Part shown: positions 16,841-25,481 of the stretch, in pieces | Position numbering within the stretch: the first letter of the stretch is position 1 | Layout of the letters: each line of letters starts with the position of its first letter | NCBI GenBank assembly: GCA_002346545.1 | Contig: DEAA01000002.1 | Span: 1 to 35,263 of the forward strand | Reading direction: 5' to 3' | Length of the DNA: 35,263 bases | DNA from: Acidobacteria bacterium UBA2994 | Lineage (GTDB): Bacteria > Acidobacteriota > Vicinamibacteria > Vicinamibacterales > UBA8438 | The notes under the pieces: generated by a model | What the model was told of the DNA's origin: nothing | Databases searched by the model: none | What the model saw: the letters and a program-made list of their open reading frames with translations, nothing else | Program-made: the position numbers and the translations under genes

Positions 16841-18991
16841 CTACGGAACCGGGAATCCTCGGTCGCGCATCAGTGCCTCGATCGTGGCGTCTCGCCCGCG
16901 GAACGTCCGGTAGGCCTCGGCGGGATCGACCGCGTTGCGCGCCGCGAACAGGTGTTCTACGAGCTTCGCCGCTAGGTCTTTGTCGTAGAACCCGCCTGGC
17001 GCTTCCGCGAACGCCTCGGCGGCATCCGCCGTCAGCACATCCGCCCACATGTAGCCGTAGTAGCCGGCCGAGTAGCCCTCGCCCGAGAAAATATGGCCGA
17101 AGTGTGGGCTGCGGTGCCGCATCACGATCTCATCAGGCATCCCTAGCTCGGCCAGGGTCTCCCGTTCAAACTGGTCGGCGTCTAGCCTGTCTGGATCCGA
17201 GGTGTGGAAGCGCATGTCGACCAGCGCGCATGCCAGGTACTCCGTGGTGATGAATCCCTGGTTGAAGGTGGCGGCGTTCTTGATTCGGGTGACCAGCTCG
17301 TCTGGCATCCGTTCCCCGGTTTCGTGATGCCGAAGGAACCCGTCGATGACCTCGTCGGTTAGGAGCCATCGCTCAAGAAGTTGCGACTGGAACTCGGTGT
17401 AGTCCCGGACACCGCCGTTGAGGGTGAGGTACTCGACGGTTGACGAGAAGTAGTGCAGCGCGTGGCCGAATTCGTGGAAGAACGTCTCGGCGTCGTCCCA
17501 GGAAACGAGGACGGGCTCGCCCGGCGCCGGTTTGATGAAGTTCGAGTTGTTCGAGCCGAGCACGGTCACTTCTTGTCCGTCGACCAGCTCATGGCTGCGG
17601 TAGCTTGAGGCCCAGGCGCCTGAGCGTTTCCCCGGACGGGCGTACGGGTCGAGATACCAGACGCCGACGTGGGTTCCTGTGGAGCGGCGCGTGACTTCCC
17701 AGACGCTGACGTCTTCGTGGAAGACGGGGACCGAGCCGTCGGAGACCTCGCGGAACGCGAAGTCGAACAGCTCACCAGCGACGAAGAACATGCCTTCCCG
17801 AAGCCGGTCGAGCTGCAGGTACTGCTTTACCTCGTCCGAGTCCAGGTCGTAGGTGGACTGTCTGACCTTCTCGGCGTAGAAACGGTAGTCCCAGGGCGAG
17901 ACTGTGATGCCGGCGCCTTCGGAGTCGGCGACCGCTTGCATTGCGGCGACCTCCTCCTCGACCCGCGCTAGTGCCGCCGGCCATACCGCTTCCATCAGCT
18001 CGAGCGCCTGGGCCGGGGTTTTTGCCATCCGGTTCTCGAGACGCCAGGTTGCGTAGTCGTCGTAGCCCAGCAGGCCGACTCGTTCGTGCCGCAGCGCGAG
18101 AATCTCCGCGATGGTGGCATTGTTGTCCCGTTCGTCGCCGTTGTCACCGCGCGAGTAGTAGGTATGCCACACCTCTTCGCGCAGATCCCGTTCGGTCGAG
18201 AAGGTCAGGAACGGGTCCATGGACGACCGGGTGTTGGTAATGGCGTACTCGCCGTCGCGCCCTCGGGCGGTGGCGGCCGCGGCCGCCGCTTGCACGAACG
18301 ACGGAGGTAGCCCGTTAAGCTGCGCCTCCGAGAGGTAGGTCACATAACCTTCCTCGTCGGCCAGCACGTTGTTCGAGAACGCGGTATGGAGCTCAGCCAG
18401 CCGTTGTTCGATTTCGGCGTAGCGAGCCTTCGCATCGCCCTCCAGTGTGGCGCCGTTGCGAGCGAAGCCGTCGTAGACGAGCTGCACCAGGCGTTGCTGG
18501 TCTGGTCGCAAGGTTGACAAGTCGTCGCCCTCGTAGATCGCACGGATCCGGTCGAACAGTGCCCCGTTCTGTCGGATGGTGGAGTCGAACTCGGCCAGGC
18601 GTGGCGCCATGGCGCGCTGGATATCCCGGAACTCCGGCGTCGAGACGTTGGAACCCCAGACGCCGTAGTAGGTCGCCACCCGGTTTAGCGCCAGACCGGA
18701 GCGCTCGAGCGCCACGATAGTGTTCTCGAAGGTCGGGGGATCGGGATTGGTGGCGATGACGTCGATCTCGGCCAGCTGGATGGCCATGCCGGCGTCGAGC
18801 GCCGGCTTGAGCGCGTCGAGGTCCATGCGGTCGAAGGCCGGCACGCCGCCGAACGGGCCCGTCCATTCGGCAAGGAGCGCGTTGTCGGTGTCGGTCGGGG
18901 CAGACTCGGGCGTCGTCATCGCAGGGTCGGAGCAGCCGACGGCCAGCGCCGTGAGCGCAGCGCCGCCAGTTGCGAGCAGCAGGGTTCGCAT
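16841..18991 (-). CDS. dcp: M3-family peptidyl-dipeptidase, lipoprotein form (Dcp-like)
   Basis: The 716-residue protein has a lipoprotein-type N-terminus (LTALAVGC) and then the M3 metallopeptidase fold. The zinc motif HEFGH is at 506-510, within FFHEFGHALHYFSS. The third ligand is E533 in DYTEFQSQLLERW, corresponding to the EFPSQ segment of E. coli Dcp. GVWYLDPYARPGKRSGAWAS, upstream of the zinc site, and GYSAGYYGYMWADVL, near the C-terminus, are also family elements. Dcp removes C-terminal dipeptides from short peptides. Predicted anchoring outside the cytoplasm suggests periplasmic peptide trimming. It is the last gene of a minus-strand run, 22 bp after the ankyrin gene. Confidence 0.93.
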   Translation of the reverse strand: MRTLLLATGGAALTALAVGCSDPAMTTPESAPTDTDNALLAEWTGPFGGVPAFDRMDLDALKPALDAGMAIQLAEIDVIATNPDPPTFENTIVALERSGLALNRVATYYGVWGSNVSTPEFRDIQRAMAPRLAEFDSTIRQNGALFDRIRAIYEGDDLSTLRPDQQRLVQLVYDGFARNGATLEGDAKARYAEIEQRLAELHTAFSNNVLADEEGYVTYLSEAQLNGLPPSFVQAAAAAATARGRDGEYAITNTRSSMDPFLTFSTERDLREEVWHTYYSRGDNGDERDNNATIAEILALRHERVGLLGYDDYATWRLENRMAKTPAQALELMEAVWPAALARVEEEVAAMQAVADSEGAGITVSPWDYRFYAEKVRQSTYDLDSDEVKQYLQLDRLREGMFFVAGELFDFAFREVSDGSVPVFHEDVSVWEVTRRSTGTHVGVWYLDPYARPGKRSGAWASSYRSHELVDGQEVTVLGSNNSNFIKPAPGEPVLVSWDDAETFFHEFGHALHYFSSTVEYLTLNGGVRDYTEFQSQLLERWLLTDEVIDGFLRHHETGERMPDELVTRIKNAATFNQGFITTEYLACALVDMRFHTSDPDRLDADQFERETLAELGMPDEIVMRHRSPHFGHIFSGEGYSAGYYGYMWADVLTADAAEAFAEAPGGFYDKDLAAKLVEHLFAARNAVDPAEAYRTFRGRDATIEALMRDRGFPVP

Positions 18992-19013
18992 TCCGTGAGT
19001 GGCCTTCGCCGCC

Positions 19014-20492
19014 TTACTGGGTCGGTTCGACGCCGGCCGACCGCATGATGTCGCGGACCGCGTCTGCGGTGACCGGCGAGCTCAGGATGTTCATTCCGCG
19101 GTGCATGCCTACCGCGATGCCGAGCGGCGTCGCGCCGCGGTCGTTCGGCTGATTCCAGACCACGATGTCAGCGCCGGCGTCAGCCAGTCGGTGCACCACG
19201 CGCGGCAGGTGCTTGTAGGTGGCGCCATGCATGGCGGTCTCCCCCTTCTGGTCGACCGCGTCGATGTCTAGGCCCGCGCCAAGTGCCACCTCGACCGCCT
19301 CTAGGACTTCCGCTTCGGTGCCCGGGTCTTCGCCCGGCGACGAGGTGCCGAGTCCCGCCGCCACCATCAAGGCGTTCGAGCCGTCCTCGTTGGTCAGTGT
19401 CGTGTCGGCGCCGGCCTCCAGCAGCAGTCGCATCAGCTCAGCGTCGGCGGTGCGGGCGGCCAGCAGGAACGGAGTACCGCCGATGAAGTTCAGCCCGGTG
19501 ATCCCCGCCGGCGGCCGGGTGGTGACCCGGGCGTTCAGGTCGGCGCCCGCGGCGATCAGCTTTTCGGCGAACTGCAGGCTGGTCATCGCCCCCGACCCGC
19601 GCGGCGCCGGATTATTGCTTCCGGCGATGCCAGCCTTCCGCACCCAGCTCAGCTGATGCAGTGCCGTCCATCCACGGGGATCCGTGTTCGGGTCTGCGCC
19701 ACGGTCCAGGAGGTAGGCGGCGAGCTCGAAGTGGGCGCTGCCTGCCGCCAGGAGGAACGCGTTCAGACCGGCGTTTGAAGCGCGTCGCTGTTCCACGCCG
19801 CCAGCGGTCAGCGTCGAATTGATCGAGATCTGTTCGTCCAGGTTGGCGCCTGCTTCGAGCAGGGTCTGCACCACGTCCGTGCGCCCCTCGCGGGCCGCGA
19901 ACAGCAACGCCGTGAAGCCGCGCTTGGAACGTGCGGCGACGTTGGCGCCGGCCGCCACAAGGGCTAGAATGACCTGCGCGTGGCCCTCCGACGCGGCCCA
20001 CATCAGCGCGGTCTGGCCCTTCCACGCTTCCTGCAGGTTGGCGTTCGCTCCTGCCTCGAGCAGCAACTCCACCGCGTCGGTAGCGCCGGCTCGAGCCGCT
20101 GTCATCAGGACGGTTTCGCCGGCGGTCAGACTGGTGTTTGGATTTGCGCCGGCTTCGAGCAGCGTCGCAACGAGCTCGGCGTTGCCTCCCACCGCGGCCA
20201 GAGACAGTGGCCGCACACCATACCGGTTGGCTCCGTTGGGTACCGCCCCCGCTTCGAGCAACAGTCGCGCGATCTCAGGATGCTGAAGATGGGCCGCCCA
20301 GTGCAGGGCCGTCGTGCCGTCCGGCTCCGCGTCGTTGACGTCCGCGCCCGCCTCGAGCAGGGTTCGCACGGCGGCCGCGTCATCCGCCTTCGTGGCGCTC
20401 ACCAGTTCGGGGATGTCCACCGCCGCCATTGACGGAACGGCGAGACCGAGCGGGACAACCAGTCCCGCAACGCCTAAAAATAAGCGCAGCAT
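19014..20492 (-). CDS. Exported ankyrin-repeat protein
   Basis: I start at the ATG at 20492 (GAGAAGG upstream), because a Sec signal follows directly (cut near SMA-AV); an in-frame start at 20567 would bury it. The 492 residues hold about eleven ankyrin repeats. Clear examples are DGTTALHWAAHLQHPEIARL, AGETVLMTAARAGATDAVEL and RGFTALLFAAREGRTDVVQT, each followed by an LLEAGA-type turn. Ankyrin repeats bind proteins, and here they would do so in the periplasm or outside. The gene lies 109 bp after the DUF1552 gene and 22 bp before the M3 peptidase gene on the same strand. An ankyrin gene beside DUF1552/DUF1592 genes recurs in other bacteria, to my knowledge, but its role is not known. Confidence 0.92.
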   Translation of the reverse strand: MLRLFLGVAGLVVPLGLAVPSMAAVDIPELVSATKADDAAAVRTLLEAGADVNDAEPDGTTALHWAAHLQHPEIARLLLEAGAVPNGANRYGVRPLSLAAVGGNAELVATLLEAGANPNTSLTAGETVLMTAARAGATDAVELLLEAGANANLQEAWKGQTALMWAASEGHAQVILALVAAGANVAARSKRGFTALLFAAREGRTDVVQTLLEAGANLDEQISINSTLTAGGVEQRRASNAGLNAFLLAAGSAHFELAAYLLDRGADPNTDPRGWTALHQLSWVRKAGIAGSNNPAPRGSGAMTSLQFAEKLIAAGADLNARVTTRPPAGITGLNFIGGTPFLLAARTADAELMRLLLEAGADTTLTNEDGSNALMVAAGLGTSSPGEDPGTEAEVLEAVEVALGAGLDIDAVDQKGETAMHGATYKHLPRVVHRLADAGADIVVWNQPNDRGATPLGIAVGMHRGMNILSSPVTADAVRDIMRSAGVEPTQ

Positions 20493-20601
20493 CGACCTTC
20501 TCCGATCATCTTCTTCCCAAACCAAAGCGCCGGTTGCTGAGCCAGGCTCGACGACCTCACCGGGCATGGCACGGTCTTCAGTACCAAACCCTCCGCTTCA
20601 C

Positions 20602-21954
20602 TCAGTCGGACAGCGACACCGGCTCCATCACTTCGATGGCGTGTCCGGTGCTATCAACGAACGAATCTAGGTGAACCCCCACGTCGTCGAGTACCGCCAG
20701 GTGTAGATTGGCGAGCGGGGTGCCCGGCTCGTATTTGATGTGACGGCCACCCCACGGCTTGTCGCCGCCACCGCGCGCCACGATGATCGGCAGGTTGCGG
20801 TGGTCGTGCACGTCTGGGTTCCCCATGCCGCTTCCCAGCATGAACGTCGAATGGTCGAGGAGCGACCCGTCGCCGTCGGCCGTCTGCTTCAACCGATCGA
20901 TCATGTAGGCGAACAAGGACACGTGGTAGGCGTTTATCTTCGCCAGCTTGGCGAGTTTCTCTGGATCGTTGACGTGGTGCGAGATCGGGTGATGTGGCTC
21001 TGGTACCCCGATCTGTGGGTAGCTTCGCGTGCTAGCTTCACGCGCCATCTGGAACGTGATGACCCGGGTTAGGTCGGCTTGCAGCGCGAGCACCTGTAGG
21101 TCGTACATCAGCTTAACGTGGTCTTCCCAGTCTTCCGGGACGCTGGTCGGCCTAGTGAGATCCGGCAACGGTGACTCGCCGGCCTGTTGCTCGGCGAGTT
21201 GAATGCGTCGCTCCACCTCTCGGACGGTGCTTACATACTCGTCCACCTTGACGCGGTCGGTGTTGCCGAGCTGGCGCTGGAGACGCGACATGTCGTCGAG
21301 CACCCAGTCCAGAATGCTGGCGTTCTTCTGCATCTCAGCCCGGCGCTGTTCGGGCGACCCGCCGTCGCCAAAGAGACGCTCGAAGACCACCCGCGGGTCC
21401 GCCTCGGTCGGCAGCGGCGAGGTGGGCGACGACCACGACAGATTGTTCTGGTAGACGCAGGCGTAGCCGTTGTCGCAAGCGCCCACCTGGACGATTAGGT
21501 CGGTGCCGAGCTCGAGCGACGGAATCGGCGTGTCTCCGCCGATCTGCTGTGCGGCAATCTGGTCGACCGTGGTCCCTAGCTCATAGTCGCTACCCTCGGT
21601 CCGCTTTCCCCGGAGGCAGCTCAGGAATGCCGCGTTCGACGAGGCGTGGTTGCCGGTCGTGTGGGCATTCTCGAGATCCAGGTTGGTGACCACCGTGACG
21701 TCGTTCAGATGCGGCGTCAGCGAGGCGAGCGACGGTGACAGCTGACTCAGCGTCCCAACCTCCTTCGGCGTCCACGGCTCTGGATTCATTCCCATCGGAA
21801 TGAACACGTAGCCGAGCCGGCGAGGCGCATTGGCCGCGGTCGCGGCTTGCGCCGTGAACGCGGGGACCATCGAGTCGAGCAGCGGCAGCGCGACCGTCGC
21901 GCCGAGACCCCGGAGGAACGTACGGCGCGGCAGTGCCATCTTGCTGATCATCAT
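20602..21954 (-). CDS. Tat-exported DUF1552 (HXXSHH) protein
   Basis: The 450-residue protein begins with a twin-arginine signal, LPRRTFLRGLGATVALPLL, cut near an AQA site. It carries HPISHH at 322-327, the motif that gives the HXXSHH (DUF1552) family its name. Other typical elements are YVFIPMGMNPEPW early on, GNHASSNAAFLSCLRG, and LLDHSTFMLGSGMGNPDVHD near the end. The family is of unknown activity but nearly always sits beside a DUF1587/1592/1588/1585 gene. Here its ATG overlaps the stop of that gene (ATGA, 4 bp), so translation is coupled. Confidence 0.93.
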   Translation of the reverse strand: MMISKMALPRRTFLRGLGATVALPLLDSMVPAFTAQAATAANAPRRLGYVFIPMGMNPEPWTPKEVGTLSQLSPSLASLTPHLNDVTVVTNLDLENAHTTGNHASSNAAFLSCLRGKRTEGSDYELGTTVDQIAAQQIGGDTPIPSLELGTDLIVQVGACDNGYACVYQNNLSWSSPTSPLPTEADPRVVFERLFGDGGSPEQRRAEMQKNASILDWVLDDMSRLQRQLGNTDRVKVDEYVSTVREVERRIQLAEQQAGESPLPDLTRPTSVPEDWEDHVKLMYDLQVLALQADLTRVITFQMAREASTRSYPQIGVPEPHHPISHHVNDPEKLAKLAKINAYHVSLFAYMIDRLKQTADGDGSLLDHSTFMLGSGMGNPDVHDHRNLPIIVARGGGDKPWGGRHIKYEPGTPLANLHLAVLDDVGVHLDSFVDSTGHAIEVMEPVSLSD

Positions 21955-24317
21955 GATTGCGTTCTCCGCATCTGGAACGGGGTGCTCTCGATGATGCCGA
22001 GCACCAGGGATGAGAATCGATAGTCGTTGGTTGCCGCCTGGCGCACGATCGCGCGGATGGCAGGCCCGTCGTGTGCCGTAAGTCCTCGACCAAGAGCGTA
22101 GGTCATGAGCTTCTCGGTGACGGTGCCGGCGAAGACCTCGGGGCGGGCGAGGACAGCGGCACGCAGACCCGAGACGCCATCGAAGCGACCCCCGCCAGGG
22201 ATACTGCCGGCGGCGTCAATTGGTGTCCAGTCCTCGTTACGGTCGCGCCAGCGGCCGATGGCGTCGAAGTTTTCCATCGACAGCCCAGCCGGGTCCATCA
22301 AACGGTGACACGCGGCACAGGCTGGATTCGCCCGGTGGGCTTCCATCCGTTCTCGCATGGATCGCGCGGCCACGCCAGGCTCCGGATCCTCTAATGGCGG
22401 CACGTTGGCGGGCGGAATCAGTGGCGGCATGCCGAGGAGATTCTCGAGGATCCATTTGCCGCGTTGCACCGGCGAGGTACGGGTGGCGTAGGAGGTCACG
22501 GTCAGCAAGCTGCCATGGCCCAGGAGGCCTCGACGCACGCTGCCGTCGGGCAGGGCAACCCGCCGGAACTGGGTGCCGTATACCCCCGGGATCTCGTAGT
22601 GTCGCGCCAGCCGCTCGTTCAGGTACGTGTAGTCGGCGCGGAGCAGGTCCAAAACGTTCCGGTCCTCGTCCACGACGCTCGCGAACAGCAGCTGGGTTTC
22701 CTCGCGAAACGCGGTTCGCAGGTTGTCGTCGAAGTCCGGGAACAGTCGCAGGTTCGGGGCCGCCGCCTCGAGGTTGCGCAGATGTAGCCACTGGTCGGCG
22801 AAGTTGGTGGTCAGCGTGCGCGCCTTGGGGTCGGCTAGCATCCGACGGACCTGACGTTCGAGCTCGGCCGGTTCACCGAGACGGCCCGCTTCGGCCAGAT
22901 CCAGCAGCTCGTCGTCGGGGATGCTGCTCCACAGGAAGAAGGACAGACGCGAGGCCAACGCGACATCGCTGAGCTTATAGGCGGATTCGGCGGGCGCCTG
23001 CTCTGGGTCGCGCTCGATCCGGAAAAGGAACTCTGGGCTGGTTAGCAACGCTCGTAGCGCTAGCTCGATGCCATTCTCGAAGTCGCCATCGGCGCGTCCT
23101 TGCTCGAAGAACGCGAGCGGCATCTCGATGTCGGCGTAGCTTACCGGTCGGCGGAATGCGCGTCGGGCGAGCCCCGAGATGATCGAGGCGGCGCAATCAG
23201 CCTCGTCGTCGACGGCGTCCGGCTGGCACATGAAGATCCGGTTGCGGCTTGGCGTCTCGCCGGGTCCGGTTGGTTCGAACGGACCGGCGATCGACACCGA
23301 CTGTACGGCCGGTTGCTGTCGCGGATGCCGATCCTGATTGAACTGCGCCTGATACGGCTGGCGCTCGGTCTCGATCAGCGCCGAGTTGTTCTGCAGGAAG
23401 GCGGCGCCTACCGTATGCGGCCCGGCGGTGACGGGGATTCTGAGATTGAGGTGCCGGTCTACGTCCTCGTCGGCGTAGTAGCTGCCCAGCCGGTTCCTGT
23501 TGGGTACCACGTTGAACAGCTCGAGGCGGTAGCCGTCGAGCGTCATCTCCAGAACGTGAGGCTCCCGGAGGCCTTCCACGTTCTCGTTCCGGTTACGCGC
23601 CAGTCGTACCTCGACCTCGTACTCGCCATCGAGCGGGAAGTTGTGCTTCAGCAGGGTTCCGCCCCTGGTCCCGAAGGGAAGTCCGTCGAGATGTCCTTCT
23701 TGGGTGAGATCGGGGCGCAGTACAACGACCCGGCTTCCCGGCACGATGCCGCTGCTCCCTACGGCCAGCCGGCTGATCTTCTGCGCCGCGCTGAGGTACC
23801 TCTCCATCAGCGTCGGTGAGAGCTCTACCACGCCGACATTGTCGAAGCCGTAGCTGGCGTCGTCGCGCGGCAGGAGCGTGGCCACATCGACGTCAAGGTC
23901 GAGTAGGTCACGGACGGCGTTGCGGTATTCAGTCCGGTTGAGTCGTCGGAAGGTCTCCGTGCGACCCGGGTTGGGATCGGCTTGGGCGAGGGTATCGAGG
24001 GTGGTCTCGAGATAGCGCACTAGTCCGGCATAGCGCTCCGGCTCTGGCCGTGGCGCGCCATCGGGCGGCATGGCTCCCGCCCTGAGCTTCTTCAGTGCCT
24101 TTTCCCAAACGTCGAGGTGGTCGGCAATCCCCGCCAGGGGTGCCTGTTCTAGTGACAAGTTACCGCGCATTGCCCGGTTGTTGTGGCAACTCAGGCAATA
24201 GCGGTTCACGAGCGCCTGCTGGTCAGTGGCGTTCGTGTTCTGGCCGCCATAGGCGACGCCGGCGCTGACGATCAGTGCGAGTACGATTGCGGCGGACCGA
24301 AGCCCGGATGTACGCAT
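21951..24317 (-). CDS. Secreted DUF1587/DUF1592/DUF1588/DUF1585 cytochrome c protein
   Basis: The 788-residue protein has a Sec signal (about 1-24) and a PSCyt1-like haem motif CLSCH at 41-45. Modules follow in order: DUF1587 (FRRLNRTEYRNAVRDLLDLD), a carbohydrate-binding-like middle, DUF1595 (ISGLARRAFRRPVSYADIE), DUF1592 (ASRLSFFLWSSIPDDELLDL), DUF1588 (RRGLLGHGSLLTVTSYATRT) and DUF1585. A second CxxCH, CAACH at 667-671, lies in the conserved CHRLMDPAGLSMENFDAIG context of the DUF1588/DUF1585 boundary. The architecture is complete. The family is associated with planctomycete-type periplasmic degradation systems, but the reaction is unknown. It is coupled to the DUF1552 gene by a 4-bp overlap and follows the LolA-like gene after 59 bp. 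Confidence 0.93.
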   Translation of the reverse strand: MRTSGLRSAAIVLALIVSAGVAYGGQNTNATDQQALVNRYCLSCHNNRAMRGNLSLEQAPLAGIADHLDVWEKALKKLRAGAMPPDGAPRPEPERYAGLVRYLETTLDTLAQADPNPGRTETFRRLNRTEYRNAVRDLLDLDVDVATLLPRDDASYGFDNVGVVELSPTLMERYLSAAQKISRLAVGSSGIVPGSRVVVLRPDLTQEGHLDGLPFGTRGGTLLKHNFPLDGEYEVEVRLARNRNENVEGLREPHVLEMTLDGYRLELFNVVPNRNRLGSYYADEDVDRHLNLRIPVTAGPHTVGAAFLQNNSALIETERQPYQAQFNQDRHPRQQPAVQSVSIAGPFEPTGPGETPSRNRIFMCQPDAVDDEADCAASIISGLARRAFRRPVSYADIEMPLAFFEQGRADGDFENGIELALRALLTSPEFLFRIERDPEQAPAESAYKLSDVALASRLSFFLWSSIPDDELLDLAEAGRLGEPAELERQVRRMLADPKARTLTTNFADQWLHLRNLEAAAPNLRLFPDFDDNLRTAFREETQLLFASVVDEDRNVLDLLRADYTYLNERLARHYEIPGVYGTQFRRVALPDGSVRRGLLGHGSLLTVTSYATRTSPVQRGKWILENLLGMPPLIPPANVPPLEDPEPGVAARSMRERMEAHRANPACAACHRLMDPAGLSMENFDAIGRWRDRNEDWTPIDAAGSIPGGGRFDGVSGLRAAVLARPEVFAGTVTEKLMTYALGRGLTAHDGPAIRAIVRQAATNDYRFSSLVLGIIESTPFQMRRTQS

Positions 24318-24376
24318 TTCGACCCCTGCTGTAGACGCGAACTCAAGCGTATCTTAACAGTAGGCGAACGGCGGTG

Positions 24377-25219
24377 TCAGCCCGGTAGCGTCGAAGGCAG
24401 GGGTAGGGGCGTGTACTCGATCCACTCGCGTACGATTCGCCGACGGATGTTGCTGAAGAGAATGCGTAGGTCGAGACGGATGTCGATCTGCTGCGGCAGC
24501 CACGTATCGTTGTCGTAGCGCCGAAACTCCATCCGTCCCACGGTGTTACGGAGCGTCCCGAGAATACCGCCCCAGAAACGGACCGAGCTGGCCATCTCGA
24601 ACTCGACCCGGGCCAGTCCGTAGTCTTCCTGACTGATCCAGAGTCGCCCCGTCGATTTGTTCAAGGCGGTGTCGATACGTCGCCGCTCTGGCAGTTTTCC
24701 AGGTTTTGGCTTAAGAGCGACGATCCAGCAGGCGATGCCCTCGACCGACTCCTCTCCGACAAGGTCGAACTGATAGCGCTCGACGAACTCGCTGTCGAAC
24801 GCGACGCGGTTCTCGTCCTCCGGTTCCGGATCCTCGCCCTTGGTGCGGCGTTCACGCACCTCCCTGGCGAACTTGTCACGGCGCTTCGCCTCGTCCTCGG
24901 CGTCATCCTCATCAAGCGGCTTACCCTCGCGAGCGACGAGTTCCTCGAAGATCACGCCTTCCACCGGGTACTGGCGGTAGGTTGCGCGCTCGGTCTCCTT
25001 GACCGCGCCGTTTCCGTCGAGCTGTTCGGTGATTGACTCGAGCGTCGCCTTGAACGCCTGGTCCAGGCCCGCGTCTCGCTGAAGCTCGGCACGGGTCACC
25101 GCCAGATCGACGATTTCGTCTGCGGTCGACGTCTGCGCGGCCGTCGTCGAGGCGGACAGCAGGATCGCGCCGGTCAGGATGAGGGTGCCGGCGAAGGTAG
25201 GAGTATGTCTTGGCGTCAT
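24377..25219 (-). CDS. Secreted LolA/LppX-like protein of unknown function
   Basis: The ATG at 25219 is chosen; a GTG at 25225 in the same frame is equally possible, and no strong ribosome binding site decides. The roughly 280 residues have a Sec signal (cut near TAA-QT). An acidic, charged stretch at about 100-140 (DEDDAEDEAKRRDKFA) follows. The second half has the feel of outer-membrane lipoprotein-sorting (LolA-like) proteins: YQFDLVGEESVEGIACWIVA, GRLWISQEDYGLARVEFEM and WLPQQIDIRLDLRILF. That fold similarity is by eye and uncertain. It is the first gene of the minus-strand run that continues with the DUF1592 and DUF1552 genes. Confidence 0.72.
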   Translation of the reverse strand: MTPRHTPTFAGTLILTGAILLSASTTAAQTSTADEIVDLAVTRAELQRDAGLDQAFKATLESITEQLDGNGAVKETERATYRQYPVEGVIFEELVAREGKPLDEDDAEDEAKRRDKFAREVRERRTKGEDPEPEDENRVAFDSEFVERYQFDLVGEESVEGIACWIVALKPKPGKLPERRRIDTALNKSTGRLWISQEDYGLARVEFEMASSVRFWGGILGTLRNTVGRMEFRRYDNDTWLPQQIDIRLDLRILFSNIRRRIVREWIEYTPLPLPSTLPG

Positions 25220-25420
25220 CGGCACGTGCTCACAACCATCACGCTACCACAGGCCGCTTGGGTGCGACGCGCAGATCCACCGACGGTCGGCGTCTCGGCG
25301 GTGCCGACATTGGCTCCCATGATCATCGGGACGGCGTTGGGCAGTGGCAGAGGCGATTCGGGTGCGGGTCACGATGCTGACGGTCAGCGCCGTGCTCACC
25401 GACGGCTCTGAACTACCTAA

Positions 25421-25474
25421 GTTACATCGATTTAACGCGTTTGAAACTGGTGTGTAATGCGCTGAGACTAGTCT
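25421..25474 (+). promoter_or_regulatory. Candidate Pho box array and -10 element of the porin gene
   Basis: Four hexamers begin exactly 11 bp apart: GTTACA (25421), TTAACG (25432), GAAACT (25443) and GTAATG (25454). Nine nucleotides after the last comes TAGTCT (25469-25474), a TANNNT -10 candidate, and 7 nt later the ATG. The pstS promoter has the same layout. The hexamers resemble the TTAACA direct repeats with about 5-bp spacers bound by PhoP in Bacillus. No other element stands out in the 25226-25481 gap. Confidence 0.68.
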
Positions 25475-25481
25475 TGCCAGA

